DNA from: Chitinophaga fulva
GTDB lineage: Bacteria > Bacteroidota > Bacteroidia > Chitinophagales > Chitinophagaceae
DNA length: 64,000 bases
Direction: 5' to 3'
Assembly (NCBI RefSeq): GCF_012927205.1
Contig: NZ_JABBGC010000001.1
Coordinates: 62,001-126,000 of the forward strand
How positions within the stretch are numbered: the first letter of the stretch is position 1; every line of letters begins with the position of its first letter. The notes under the pieces were generated by a model, which made no database searches, was not told the origin of the DNA, and worked only from the letters and a program-made list of their open reading frames with translations. Shown here piece by piece: positions 1 to 8,986 of this stretch. A program made the position numbers and the translations under genes.

Positions 1-544
1 GCGCCATATCAGCCGCTGCCAGCACATGATCTACCGGCACCGCCTGTATGGCATGCCGCGGCATAAAATCCACGATGGCCGTGTCCGGGTCCTGTACGAT
101 AGTGATACCGCCTGCTTCATGTACGTCTGCCAGGCCCTCCACGCCGTCGCCGTTAGCACCGGACAGCAGCACTGCCATTGTCTTCGGACCAAACACACCT
201 GCAGCAGAGGTAAACGTAACGTCTATACTGGGCCGGCTGAAATTCACCTTCTCGGAATAGTCCAGGCTCAGGGTATGATCTGTTTCTACCAACAGATGAT
301 AATCACCTGGCGCTATATAAATGGTGCCCGGCAAGAGCACCTCTTTCTCTTCCGCCTCACGGACAGGCAACGAGGTTTTGACGGCCAACAGTTCTGCCAG
401 TACGGAATCGGTACTATTTTGCCTGTGCAGGACGATGATCACGGCCGCATCCAACCGTACCGACAGTCCGGGCAACAACGTCAGGATAGCCTGTAAACCA
501 CCGGCAGAACCGCCGATCAGCACCACACGGGAAGCTGTAGCCAT
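1..544 (-). CDS. cheB: CheB-type protein-glutamate methylesterase without receiver domain (C-terminus cut by window edge)
   Basis: This is a chemosensory methylesterase that removes methyl groups from receptor glutamates. The protein opens directly with the catalytic fold: ATG at 544, then VVLIGGSAGG, which carries the nucleophile Ser, an LHR histidine, and LSGANGDGVEGL, which carries the catalytic Asp. The N-terminal receiver and linker of classical CheB are absent, so phosphorylation cannot control it in the usual way. About 181 codons are in the window and the C-terminus lies beyond base 1. It is the last visible gene of the minus-strand run hybrid kinase, receiver, cheR, cheB, 19 nt after cheR. 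No CheA or receptor gene is in view. The family assignment is secure; the target protein is unknown. Confidence 0.9.
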   Translation of the reverse strand, partial: MATASRVVLIGGSAGGLQAILTLLPGLSVRLDAAVIIVLHRQNSTDSVLAELLAVKTSLPVREAEEKEVLLPGTIYIAPGDYHLLVETDHTLSLDYSEKVNFSRPSIDVTFTSAAGVFGPKTMAVLLSGANGDGVEGLADVHEAGGITIVQDPDTAIVDFMPRHAIQAVPVDHVLAAADMA

Positions 545-563
545 AGGGGCAATATTTTGTTGA

Positions 564-1391
564 TTACAGATGATGTTTCCGCCAGATTTTCTCTTTACCG
601 TCTAACTGCCTGAACTGTCCCGACACACTGGTAAAGTTAAGCGATTCCTTGCTCCCCAGCGCCAGGAAGCCCAAGGGCTCCATGCTGTCACAAAACAGCC
701 GCAGCACCTTATCCTGCAGCGTTTTATTAAAATAGATCAACACGTTCCGGCAGATGATCAACTGGAATTCATTAAACGAGCCATCCGTGACCAGGTTATG
801 GGGAGAAAAAATGATTTTCTCTCCAAGGTCCTGCCTGAATTTGGCGTACTCATAGTTGGCCGTATAGTAGGAGGAGAAATCATGTACGCCTCCCGCCTCC
901 ATATAGTTGCGCGAATATTGCTGCATTTGTGAAAGCGGAAAAATACCGGTCCTCCCCTTTTCCAACACACTGGTATTAATGTCTGTTGCATAAATCACCG
1001 ATTTGTGCAACAGGTTAGCTTCTTTCAGCAAAATAGCAAAAGAATACACTTCCTCCCCGGTAGAACAGCCGGCGTGCCATATACGGATAAGCGGATAAGT
1101 GGCCAGCACGGGCAACACCTGTTGACGAAGCACGTAATAAAACTGCGGATCACGGAACATCTCCGTTACATTCACCGTGATCTCCTCCACAAAACGTAAG
1201 GCATAATCTGCATCGGAAATAATACGATAGCGGAATTCGGCAAAGCTCGGGAAGCGGTCCAGCTGAAAAAGATGATTTACCCGCCTGTTAATGGAGGCAT
1301 GGGCATACTCGGTAAAGTCATACCCATATCGCTCCAGCACATCGTTGAGTAACATGCTCACTTCCTGTTCACTAATATGATTCCTGTTCAC
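564..1391 (-). CDS. cheR: CheR-type protein-glutamate O-methyltransferase
   Basis: This is an S-adenosylmethionine-dependent methyltransferase that adds methyl groups to receptor glutamates, the counterpart of CheB. Its 275 aa match a plain CheR: a helical N-terminal domain (ISEQEV...YGYDFTEYAHASI) followed by the SAM-binding domain with GCSTGEEVYSFAILLKE near residue 110 and an ICRNVLIYF motif near residue 220. There is no TPR tail. The start used here is a GTG only 3 nt after the stop of the upstream receiver gene, because homology begins almost at once; ATG at 1355 would cut into the N-domain. It sits in an operon-like run with the hybrid kinase and cheB. The partner receptor is not visible; the kinase itself, which is membrane-bound, is a possible target, but that is inference. 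Confidence 0.92.
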   Translation of the reverse strand: MNRNHISEQEVSMLLNDVLERYGYDFTEYAHASINRRVNHLFQLDRFPSFAEFRYRIISDADYALRFVEEITVNVTEMFRDPQFYYVLRQQVLPVLATYPLIRIWHAGCSTGEEVYSFAILLKEANLLHKSVIYATDINTSVLEKGRTGIFPLSQMQQYSRNYMEAGGVHDFSSYYTANYEYAKFRQDLGEKIIFSPHNLVTDGSFNEFQLIICRNVLIYFNKTLQDKVLRLFCDSMEPLGFLALGSKESLNFTSVSGQFRQLDGKEKIWRKHHL

Positions 1392-1394
1392 AGG

Positions 1395-1769
1395 TTATAC
1401 AGATAAGTATTGTTGTAGCTGCGACAGCAACACATCTACATCAACTGGTTTTGAAATATAGTTATCAGCCCCGGCTTCGAGGCATTTCTCCCGGTCACCC
1501 ACCATAGCCTTGGCTGTAACAGCAATAATCGGCAGATGTTCCTCTCTCTCTTTAGCCCGCAGTGCCGCAATGGTTTCGTAGCCGTCCATATCAGGCATCA
1601 TGATGTCCATCAATACCACGCCTACCTGATGCTCGCCTTCCAGCAGTGCCAGTCCTTCAGCTCCGGTAGAGGCAGCAATACAGGGTATTCCACGGGAGCG
1701 CAGCACCGCTTTCAGCGCAAAAATATTGCGGGCATCATCGTCTATGATCAGTACTTTTTTCTGCTCCAT
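1395..1769 (-). CDS. Single-domain response regulator (DivK/CheY-like)
   Basis: This 124-aa receiver has no output domain. It shows the acidic triplet (IIDDD, residues 9-12), the phospho-acceptor Asp55 in LMDIMMPDMDGYE, the conserved Thr in AVTAKAM and Lys in ISKPVD. It starts 1 nt after the stop of the hybrid kinase, so the two are surely co-transcribed and it is the obvious phosphotransfer partner. Its sequence is strikingly close to the third receiver of that kinase: both contain REC blocks of the form AVTAKAM-GDREKCL-AGA and YISKPVDVD. This suggests it arose by copying that domain. It likely passes signal by protein-protein contact. Confidence 0.93.
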   Translation of the reverse strand: MEQKKVLIIDDDARNIFALKAVLRSRGIPCIAASTGAEGLALLEGEHQVGVVLMDIMMPDMDGYETIAALRAKEREEHLPIIAVTAKAMVGDREKCLEAGADNYISKPVDVDVLLSQLQQYLSV

Positions 1770-1770
1770 A

Positions 1771-4700
1771 TTATTTCATTCCTTTATCGTATAGCCATAC
1801 ACGTAATAACGAAATCAATTGATCAACATCCACTGGTTTGGAGATATAATCCGAAGCACCGGCCTTCAGGCATTTTTCTCTATCTCCCATCATGGCTTTA
1901 GCCGTAACGGCAATTACCGGCAGATGAGCGGTGGACGGTTGTTTCCGGATAGCGGCAATGGCATCATAACCATCCATTTCCGGCATCATCATATCCATCA
2001 ACACAATATCCACGGTATGTTCGCTCAGTTGCTGCAACGCCTCTTTTCCATCCACAGCGGAGAGCACCTTCATCTGGTGCATCTCCAGCGCCTTCGTGAG
2101 CGAGAAAATATTCCGTACATCATCATCAGCGATAAGTACGGTCTTGCCTTTCAGCACTTCGTTGAGCAATGACATCTTGCCGTTGCCGGTCTGTGCGGCC
2201 GTATTATTTTCTGACACCAGGTGCAGGAACAACGACACTTCGTCCAGCATTCGCTGGTAGGAATGCGCTGTTTTCACAACAATAGAATCTGCGTACTGCC
2301 GTATCCGTTGTTCTTCTGCGCGGGAAAGGCTCTTGCCGGTGAATATGATGATGGGAAGATTTTCCAGCCCTTTGATTTCCTTGACAGTCTCCAGTGTCTC
2401 ATATGCCTGTTGGTCGGGAATGCCCATGTCCAGTATCACACAGTCCACATCCTTTTGTTGCAGCAGTTGTACGCCGTCAGTAACGGTGCTGCTGATTTCT
2501 GAATTCACCTGGTAGTTGCCGAGGAAGTAAGCCAGCGCTTTTGCGTGTTTGGCATTCTCCTCGAGTATCAGCACCTTTTTAGTGGACCGCTGCAACACAA
2601 ATTCCAGTTTCTCAAAAATATGTTGCATGCTTTCCATGGTGACCGGCTTGCTCACAAAGTCCACCGCGCCTTTCATGAGGCTTTCCTTTTTTGCTTCCAG
2701 CGAAGAGATGATATGCACCGGTATCGGACGGGTGGCCGGATCATTTTTCAATTCTTCCATTACCTGCCAGCCATCTTTTACGGGCAACTGAATATCGAGC
2801 AGGATGCCGATGGGCCTATATTTACGGGCCAGTTCACCCGCCATGTCACCTCTGACGGTAACCACCCCTTTATATCCCCGCTGGCGGGTAAATTCAAGCA
2901 ACGCTTTTGCGAAGTAGGTGTCATCTTCCACAATCAGCACGGTGGAATCTCCCGGCCTGATATGATCACGATCATCGGGAATATCAGCAGGAATAAGCGG
3001 TGCGAGGTAAGATATACCATCTTTGGCGGCCAATCCTTCATCGACTACTGTGGGCTCTTTCACCGCTATCGGAGAAGACACCGGAGCGAAAGCTGCTTTT
3101 TCTTTTTTTCGTGCTGCCGGTACCGTTACTGAGAACTCACTGCCATCTTCGCCGTTACTTTCGAGGGAGATGTGCCCACCCAGCAGCTTGGCCAGCTCTC
3201 GGCTGATGGACAGCCCCAGGCCGGTGCCTCCGTATTTGCGGCGGGTAGAGCCATCCGCCTGCTGGAACGCCTCGAAGATCACCTGTTGTTTTTCTGCCGG
3301 AATACCGATGCCGGTGTCTTTCACTGTAAAGCGAATGATACCGGGTATTTCGCCATTTTGCACCGATAGCGTAACGGAACCTTTGGCAGTAAATTTCAGC
3401 GCGTTGGAGAGGAAGTTTTTCAGTATCTGTTCCAACCTGATCTGATCAGTCTCCATAGACGCCGGTGCACCGGGCATAGCAGCCAATTGCAACGTCAGTC
3501 CTTTGTCGCGCGCAATCGGTTCAAACAGCGCCTGCATATTGGAGAAAATATTTTCGATGTACACCTGGCCATATTCCAGCTCCATCTTACCGGATTCTAT
3601 CTTGGACAGGTCCAGTATTTCATCGATCAGCGTCAGCAGGCCTTTGCCTGAGGAATTGATGACCTGTGCGTATTCCACCTGATCGGCATTCAGATTATGG
3701 TCGTGGTTTTCAGATAATAACCTGGACAGCAGCAAGATGGAGTTGAGCGGCGTACGCAGCTCATGCGACATATTAGCGAGGAATTCCGATTTATATTTGG
3801 TACTGAGTGCCAGCTCTTCTGCTTTTTTGTGGATATCCAGATTACGTTCCACGATGATCTGGTTTTTCTCTTCCAGCATGCGGCTTCTCTCTTCCAGTTC
3901 AGCATTGGACTGCATCAGTTCTTCCTGTTGCACTTTCAGCTCTTCTTCAGACACTTGCAGCTTTTGGGTTTGTGCTTCCAGTTCCGCGTTGAGGCTTTCC
4001 AGTTCACTATGCTGTACCTGTAGTTCTTCTGCCTGGGCCTGTGTTTCCTCCAGCAGTTCCTGCAGGCGTATCCGGTTGCGGGTACTTTGTATCGCCACCG
4101 CGATGCTGTTCGATGCCTGTGTTATGTATTGCATGGCGCTTTCGCTGAAGGGGAACAGCGACCCGATTTCCACTACGCCTTCTGCTATGCCGGCATGTAT
4201 CAGTGGCATAATGAGCACATGTCCGGGTTGTGCGGAGGCAGCGCCGCCAGCGATATGCAGAAAATTATCAGGCGCTTCACGGAGGTGTATTAGTTTCCGC
4301 TGCTGCAATGCCTGTCCCATCAGGGTTTTACCGGCTGCCACTACGGGAGGTGCCGGGTATTGTTCAGAAAGCGCGTGCCCGGCGGAGAAATGCAGGTCAC
4401 CATTCTGGCGGATATACAGCACGCCTGTTTGTGCACCGGTATATTGTACCAGGTCTGACAGGGCGTCTTTGGTGAGGGACTGCATGTCCCTTTCTGTGAG
4501 CAGTGTTTCATTGATTTTATTGAGTCCTGCCTGCACCCATATCTCCTGTTCATTTTCTTCGCGGAAAAGTTTCAGGTCTGCCGCCATTTGCACAACGGCG
4601 TTGCCCAGTGTATCTTCACTACTGCGGGGCTTCACCGTGATATTAAAATCTCCTTTCCCGATACTATCAGCCGCAGAAGCCAGTTCCTGGCCTGCCTGGT

Positions 4701-5799
4701 CAATAGCGCCCAGTGATTTGGACAGGCTGCCGATAGCATCTTTTGAGTGTATATCGGGCGCTTCCCCGCTCATGCCCTGGGCTATTTTGTCGGCGGCAGT
4801 ACGCAGTATATTCAGGCTCTCCGTAATCGTTTTGATGGTGTAGGTCACGAATGCGATCACTATCACCACAATCAGCACGAGGAAAATGAAATACCGTGTT
4901 TTGAGATCATTTTCTTTTTGTGCGATGGTACGGGCTTCTTTGCTCACCTTGTCTACAATGCTACGTTGCAGCTGCTTGAGCTGGTCCACCGCAGCACTGG
5001 AATTGTCCCACCACGAGTCGGCATTAAAGAGGGTATCTATTTTCCTGTTTTTGACGGTATTGCCGATGAAATCGGAGGTGATGATGAATTCGTTGCTTTT
5101 CTCCACTTTCAGCAATGCGGCAGCATTGGCGGGAGATGACTTGTCGAGGAATTCGGCCCGCAGCGAAGCATACATATCGGTATTGTTTTCGATACGGGAG
5201 AAATCATCCGGCCATACTTCCTTTTTCAGGATGAAGTAATAAATATCCATCCGTATGAGGCCCTGATAGGCAGCCATTTGTGCCAGCAGGTACTGGGAAT
5301 TGAGGTCCTGTTGCAGGGGTTTCAGCACACCGACATCGGGTGTACTGGCGTGCGCGAGGTTATTGAGCCGGAATATCAGATTGGAATAATAATCCAGCAC
5401 CTCCCGCTGTGGCATGTTCTTATTGTCGATCTCTTTTCTTTTTTTCGGGAGCGTATTGAGCAGCGAATAAGTAAAAAAGTGGCTATCTGCCGCCAGCAGC
5501 CTGGATTTCACGGCATCGATGGCCAGATCTGTTTTGGCACGTTGCATCAGCAGGTCGTTCATGGCATAGTTGCCCAGTACGTAATTCACGCTGGAACGGC
5601 GTTCCATATGTATTTCATCGGCCACTTTCATCACGGTGGCGGCTGTACTCACGTCCTGTAGCAGGTTTTCGATACTGCGGATATCCTCACTCTGTTTGTT
5701 GAATACCTGGATACCCAGATAAATAAGGCATATCAAGGGAACAATAGCAATCAGGAATAACTTCCTGGGCAGTGGCAGCTGCATAAAAAACTTCTTCAT
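1771..5799 (-). CDS. Membrane hybrid histidine kinase: sensor, HAMP, GAF, HisKA, HATPase_c and three receivers
   Basis: This very large sensor kinase (1342 aa) heads the chemosensory-like cluster. From the N-terminus: a membrane helix (about residues 12-28); a periplasmic helical sensor that resembles the NIT (nitrate/nitrite-sensing) fold; a second membrane helix (about 303-320); HAMP; GAF (about 430-570); a Gln/Glu-rich coiled coil (about 575-660); HisKA with the phospho-acceptor His in MSHELRTPLNS (about residue 680); and HATPase_c with the N-box, DTGIGIP and GGTGLGLSIS (about 770-890). Three receivers follow near 950-1060, 1073-1188 and 1216-1330. The middle receiver has EE instead of the usual DD acidic pair but keeps the acceptor Asp and the Lys, so its phosphorylation may be altered. 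The NIT assignment is tentative; the rest is clear. Confidence 0.93.
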   Translation of the reverse strand: MKKFFMQLPLPRKLFLIAIVPLICLIYLGIQVFNKQSEDIRSIENLLQDVSTAATVMKVADEIHMERRSSVNYVLGNYAMNDLLMQRAKTDLAIDAVKSRLLAADSHFFTYSLLNTLPKKRKEIDNKNMPQREVLDYYSNLIFRLNNLAHASTPDVGVLKPLQQDLNSQYLLAQMAAYQGLIRMDIYYFILKKEVWPDDFSRIENNTDMYASLRAEFLDKSSPANAAALLKVEKSNEFIITSDFIGNTVKNRKIDTLFNADSWWDNSSAAVDQLKQLQRSIVDKVSKEARTIAQKENDLKTRYFIFLVLIVVIVIAFVTYTIKTITESLNILRTAADKIAQGMSGEAPDIHSKDAIGSLSKSLGAIDQAGQELASAADSIGKGDFNITVKPRSSEDTLGNAVVQMAADLKLFREENEQEIWVQAGLNKINETLLTERDMQSLTKDALSDLVQYTGAQTGVLYIRQNGDLHFSAGHALSEQYPAPPVVAAGKTLMGQALQQRKLIHLREAPDNFLHIAGGAASAQPGHVLIMPLIHAGIAEGVVEIGSLFPFSESAMQYITQASNSIAVAIQSTRNRIRLQELLEETQAQAEELQVQHSELESLNAELEAQTQKLQVSEEELKVQQEELMQSNAELEERSRMLEEKNQIIVERNLDIHKKAEELALSTKYKSEFLANMSHELRTPLNSILLLSRLLSENHDHNLNADQVEYAQVINSSGKGLLTLIDEILDLSKIESGKMELEYGQVYIENIFSNMQALFEPIARDKGLTLQLAAMPGAPASMETDQIRLEQILKNFLSNALKFTAKGSVTLSVQNGEIPGIIRFTVKDTGIGIPAEKQQVIFEAFQQADGSTRRKYGGTGLGLSISRELAKLLGGHISLESNGEDGSEFSVTVPAARKKEKAAFAPVSSPIAVKEPTVVDEGLAAKDGISYLAPLIPADIPDDRDHIRPGDSTVLIVEDDTYFAKALLEFTRQRGYKGVVTVRGDMAGELARKYRPIGILLDIQLPVKDGWQVMEELKNDPATRPIPVHIISSLEAKKESLMKGAVDFVSKPVTMESMQHIFEKLEFVLQRSTKKVLILEENAKHAKALAYFLGNYQVNSEISSTVTDGVQLLQQKDVDCVILDMGIPDQQAYETLETVKEIKGLENLPIIIFTGKSLSRAEEQRIRQYADSIVVKTAHSYQRMLDEVSLFLHLVSENNTAAQTGNGKMSLLNEVLKGKTVLIADDDVRNIFSLTKALEMHQMKVLSAVDGKEALQQLSEHTVDIVLMDMMMPEMDGYDAIAAIRKQPSTAHLPVIAVTAKAMMGDREKCLKAGASDYISKPVDVDQLISLLRVWLYDKGMK

Positions 5800-5909
5800 C
5801 CGCCTGAGCTCGTTTAATTTTTATCAGGAAAATATAAATACCGGGTAAATGGCATCGCAAACCGTATACCTAACAATAAACCAGTGCTATGAAAATAACA
5901 ACAAAATCA

Positions 5910-5917
5910 TAAATTTG
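5910..5917 (+). promoter_or_regulatory. Bacteroidota -7 box TAAATTTG upstream of a receiver gene
   Basis: The sequence TAAATTTG matches the Bacteroidota -7 consensus TAnnTTTG and lies 19 nt before the ATG of the single-domain receiver at 5937. Transcription would begin a few bases downstream, giving a very short leader. I see no clear -33 TTG, so this is a pattern match only. Confidence 0.45.
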
Positions 5918-5936
5918 TCTTTATTCTAAATCTCAT

Positions 5937-6347
5937 ATGGTGAGCAGCTGTAAATATTCCTCTGTACTTTTAATTGACGATGATGTGGACGACAGGATGA
6001 TATTTGGCGACGTATTGAAAGAGTTGGTGCCGGATATTATTTACAACGAAGCTATCAACGGTGAAGATGCCCTTACCCGGTTGGAAGAAGGCTTAGTCCC
6101 AGATCTGATCTTCCTGGACCTTAATATGCCGCGGGTAGACGGTAAGCAGTTCCTGGCTGAACTGCGGCAGATTGAACATCTTCGCCATATCCCTGTTATC
6201 ATTTATACCACTTCTTCCCATGAATCTGATAAAAAGGAAACCCGTGCGCTGGGCGCCTCCTATTTTATCACCAAACCGAATAGCTTGCATGAACTGAATC
6301 AGCTGCTAAAGGGTATCCTGGAAGAGACGATTCAATATTCCCTGTAG
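5937..6347 (+). CDS. Single-domain response regulator (Rcp1-like)
   Basis: This 136-aa stand-alone receiver has the acidic cluster LLIDDDVDDR (residues 11-20), acceptor Asp61 in FLDLNMPRVDGK, the signalling Thr/Ser in IIYTTSSHESD and Lys in FITKPNS. The long DDDVDDR opening and the insert before the ITKP motif are typical of the Rcp1/phytochrome-associated receivers common in Bacteroidota. It is transcribed divergently from the hybrid kinase cluster 137 nt away, so it may be part of the same pathway. No kinase directly adjoins it on this strand. It likely signals through protein contact because there is no effector domain. Confidence 0.9.
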   Translation: MVSSCKYSSVLLIDDDVDDRMIFGDVLKELVPDIIYNEAINGEDALTRLEEGLVPDLIFLDLNMPRVDGKQFLAELRQIEHLRHIPVIIYTTSSHESDKKETRALGASYFITKPNSLHELNQLLKGILEETIQYSL

Positions 6348-6364
6348 CCGTACCGCATTAAAAA

Positions 6365-6388
6365 GGCCTTGCAAGGAATTGCATGGCC
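6365..6388 (+). terminator. Weak hairpin downstream of the receiver gene
   Basis: GGCCTTGCAA and TTGCATGGCC can pair over ten positions with one T-T mismatch around a GGAA loop, 18 nt after the stop of the receiver gene. No T-tract follows, so intrinsic termination is uncertain. The rest of the 280-nt gap to 6629 shows nothing else I can support. Confidence 0.3.
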
Positions 6389-6628
6389 GGATATTTATTA
6401 TTGTTAAGATATTCGATTTTTTGTCGCAGGACAAACCTGACAGGACCTTGGAAAGTTCACCCCAAAACACACTACCATGGCCCACTTCCTGTACAGGCAA
6501 TGTTGTAATACAGCATCCTGGTCAATCCAATAAATATATATAAACGATTTTAATATCCAGAAATTATTTGTGAAGCTGGACAACCTGCTTCAAACTTAAT
6601 AAATTGCACGTTCTAATCTAATGGTATT

Positions 6629-8923
6629 ATGAATCTGGAAGAACTGGAAAGGTTATATCAGGAACAGGCATACACGGTAGCAACGATTGAACTGGAAACA
6701 TACCTGGAAGAGCATCCGGTCGAAGCTGCCGCGTGGTACCTGATGGGCAAGTGCAGGCTGGAAATAGCCAAATCCGCCGAGGACAGGGAGGAGATGACCA
6801 CTGCATACCAAACCGCATACGAAGCATTCAGCAAAGCATTGGAATATAACCCTCAACATGTTCAGGCAAGGATTCACCGTGCCTACATGGGCGCTAACGT
6901 TATCAACGATAAAGCAACAGAAACACTGGAAGATTGCCAGTTTATCATTGATCAGGGCGATGAGGAACTGATCACCAAAGCCCTCCTGTACCGCTTTCAG
7001 ATATGGGTGCTGCAAAATGAAACGGATAAAGCACTGGCAGATATGCACCGCAATCTGGAAATCTATCAGTCGCTCTACCTCGACGACCTCCCACAGCTGA
7101 ACGTAGCCCGGTTCCAGTGTCATACCCGCATCGGCGACGTATACTACCACAACGAGAATAAACCTACAGCGCTGGATTATTACCGGAAGGCATTCCAGTG
7201 CACCGTTTACAATAACCGCACCCTCTCCACGTTGCATTTTGCCCTTGAAATGGCAGATTACGACTTCGCTGCCGAAATGCTGCACATCGCCAGCACTTCC
7301 GGTGAACAGGAAGAGGAAGACATGCTGAAAATCCTCCACCAGGTAAAAGCCCTGCTGGACCAGGGTATACGGCACCCCGCACTGGCAAGGGAATTCTGCT
7401 GGGGCACCATCGACTTCTGGCATCAGTTCTACGGCGAAGACGAAGCGGAAGGCACCCTGGAACAGATCTCCACCGGCAAACGCTTTATCGCCCTGTATCC
7501 GGAGGAAAGTTATTTTTATCACTTCACCGCTACTGCCCTGTTTAATATCGGCAGCTATAGCGAATCATTGCCGTATTATGAAAAGGCAATGGCCATCCGG
7601 CCCTACCCTTCGACCATTATCCGGTGGTATTATGCCCACTATAAGACACACGGACAGTTCCCGGACAACTGGACCGATATCGATTACCCTATCGCCTACG
7701 ATTGGTATTCCGCCGGCGTAGTATGCAATGAACTGCTGCAGGAAGAAGAGGACTCAGGGCCCCGTCAGATACTGATGCAACTGAAGAAATACCTCTACAA
7801 GAAGGCTTATGCTTTGTACTACCCCTACTGGTATGAAAATACCGGCTCCTCTTATGCCGGCCATCCGCATCATTTTGCCATGTGCTGCAACAACTACGGC
7901 ATCACCCTGTTTGAACTGGGCGCATATGAAGAGGCTATTCATATCCATAGCGTGGGATACAATATGTCCCCGTTCTGGGAGCAGCTGGAATCCCGCGCCG
8001 ATGCGTTTCATCAGCTGGGGAAATATGCCGAAGCCGTGGCCGACCGGCAGATGATCCTCAACACCTTCATCTCTACCCTGCCACTCGTATACTATGTTTC
8101 TATTCATGAACGGATCATCGAAGACCTCACCGCACTGGAACGCTACGATGAAGCGATGGCCCTCTACAATAAGATCCTGACGGAATATGAAGAATGGATT
8201 GCCAACGATATGGAGGAACTGGAAGAGGATGAAAAAGAGATCATCATTTACAACATAGACCGCATCAAAACCGGTCGCGCCTTTATCAAAACAAATAGCC
8301 AGGACGACCTCCACGAAAGAATACAGGCACTCGAAAAACATCTCGAGGAAAAGCCCGACGACAGCGATGCCTACTTCAACCTGATGTACCTGTATTATGA
8401 CAATGCCCAGTATGAACACTGCATCGGCGCGGTCAACAATCGTATATCCATTGGCGGTATTCCCAAACTGCCGCTGGTATCGCAGATGAAGATATACTAC
8501 TTCAGGGGTAAAGCAGCGCTTAAACTGCGCCGGTATGAAGCCGCCATCCAGGATATGCTGCAAACACTTGACATCATGTCCCGTGGTGATGAATCAGACA
8601 ATTCACCCAACAACCGCTGTGGCGTATATGCTTTCCTCGCAGAAGCTTACCTGGGGCTGGAAGACTACGACAGTAGCCTGCAATACGCCAATCAGTGTAT
8701 TCAGACTTACAAAGATATGAACTGGAGCTGGGATGCAGAATCCTCCGCGTTTTACTACACCATGGCACTGGCACAGGAAGGAAAAGGAGACCTGAGCGCC
8801 TGCCGTAAAACCATTGACCGCATTCTGGAAAAAGACCCGGGCTTTCAGTCGGCACTCAGCAAAAAAGCAGGATTGAAAAACAGTAGCGGACTATTTTCGT
8901 TTTTGAGGAAGAAAAAAGATTAG
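6629..8923 (+). CDS. Large TPR-repeat protein of unknown function
   Basis: This 764-aa, acidic, cytoplasmic-looking protein has no signal peptide or membrane helix. It is built almost entirely of helical-hairpin repeats of the TPR type (for example ALEYNPQHVQARIHRAYMG, the block around AMAIRPYPSTI, and LEKHLEEKPDDSDAYFNLMYLYY near residue 580). The C-terminus ends in a basic FLRKKKD tail. TPR arrays are scaffolds for protein contacts; no enzyme domain is visible, so the function is unassigned. It has its own strand position between a receiver gene and a convergent ROK regulator, with which it shares a bidirectional terminator. Confidence 0.88.
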   Translation: MNLEELERLYQEQAYTVATIELETYLEEHPVEAAAWYLMGKCRLEIAKSAEDREEMTTAYQTAYEAFSKALEYNPQHVQARIHRAYMGANVINDKATETLEDCQFIIDQGDEELITKALLYRFQIWVLQNETDKALADMHRNLEIYQSLYLDDLPQLNVARFQCHTRIGDVYYHNENKPTALDYYRKAFQCTVYNNRTLSTLHFALEMADYDFAAEMLHIASTSGEQEEEDMLKILHQVKALLDQGIRHPALAREFCWGTIDFWHQFYGEDEAEGTLEQISTGKRFIALYPEESYFYHFTATALFNIGSYSESLPYYEKAMAIRPYPSTIIRWYYAHYKTHGQFPDNWTDIDYPIAYDWYSAGVVCNELLQEEEDSGPRQILMQLKKYLYKKAYALYYPYWYENTGSSYAGHPHHFAMCCNNYGITLFELGAYEEAIHIHSVGYNMSPFWEQLESRADAFHQLGKYAEAVADRQMILNTFISTLPLVYYVSIHERIIEDLTALERYDEAMALYNKILTEYEEWIANDMEELEEDEKEIIIYNIDRIKTGRAFIKTNSQDDLHERIQALEKHLEEKPDDSDAYFNLMYLYYDNAQYEHCIGAVNNRISIGGIPKLPLVSQMKIYYFRGKAALKLRRYEAAIQDMLQTLDIMSRGDESDNSPNNRCGVYAFLAEAYLGLEDYDSSLQYANQCIQTYKDMNWSWDAESSAFYYTMALAQEGKGDLSACRKTIDRILEKDPGFQSALSKKAGLKNSSGLFSFLRKKKD

Positions 8924-8925
8924 TC

Positions 8926-8978
8926 ATAAAAAAAGAAAAAAGCGCGGAGTTGACCTTCGCGCTTTTTTCTTTTTTATG
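8926..8978. terminator. Bidirectional terminator between TPR gene and ROK gene
   Basis: A-rich and T-rich tracts flank a GCGCG...CGCGC stem: AAAAAAGCGCG (ending 8946) pairs with CGCGCTTTTTT (from 8958). The A-tract on one side and T-tract on the other allow termination in both directions, as expected between two converging genes. Confidence 0.85.
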
Positions 8979-8986
8979 ATGACCCA

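Noticed and set aside
3737..4843. 368-aa plus-strand ORF with high Ser/Cys content
   Set aside because: It is antisense to the hybrid kinase; composition is the reverse of a coiled-coil coding region.
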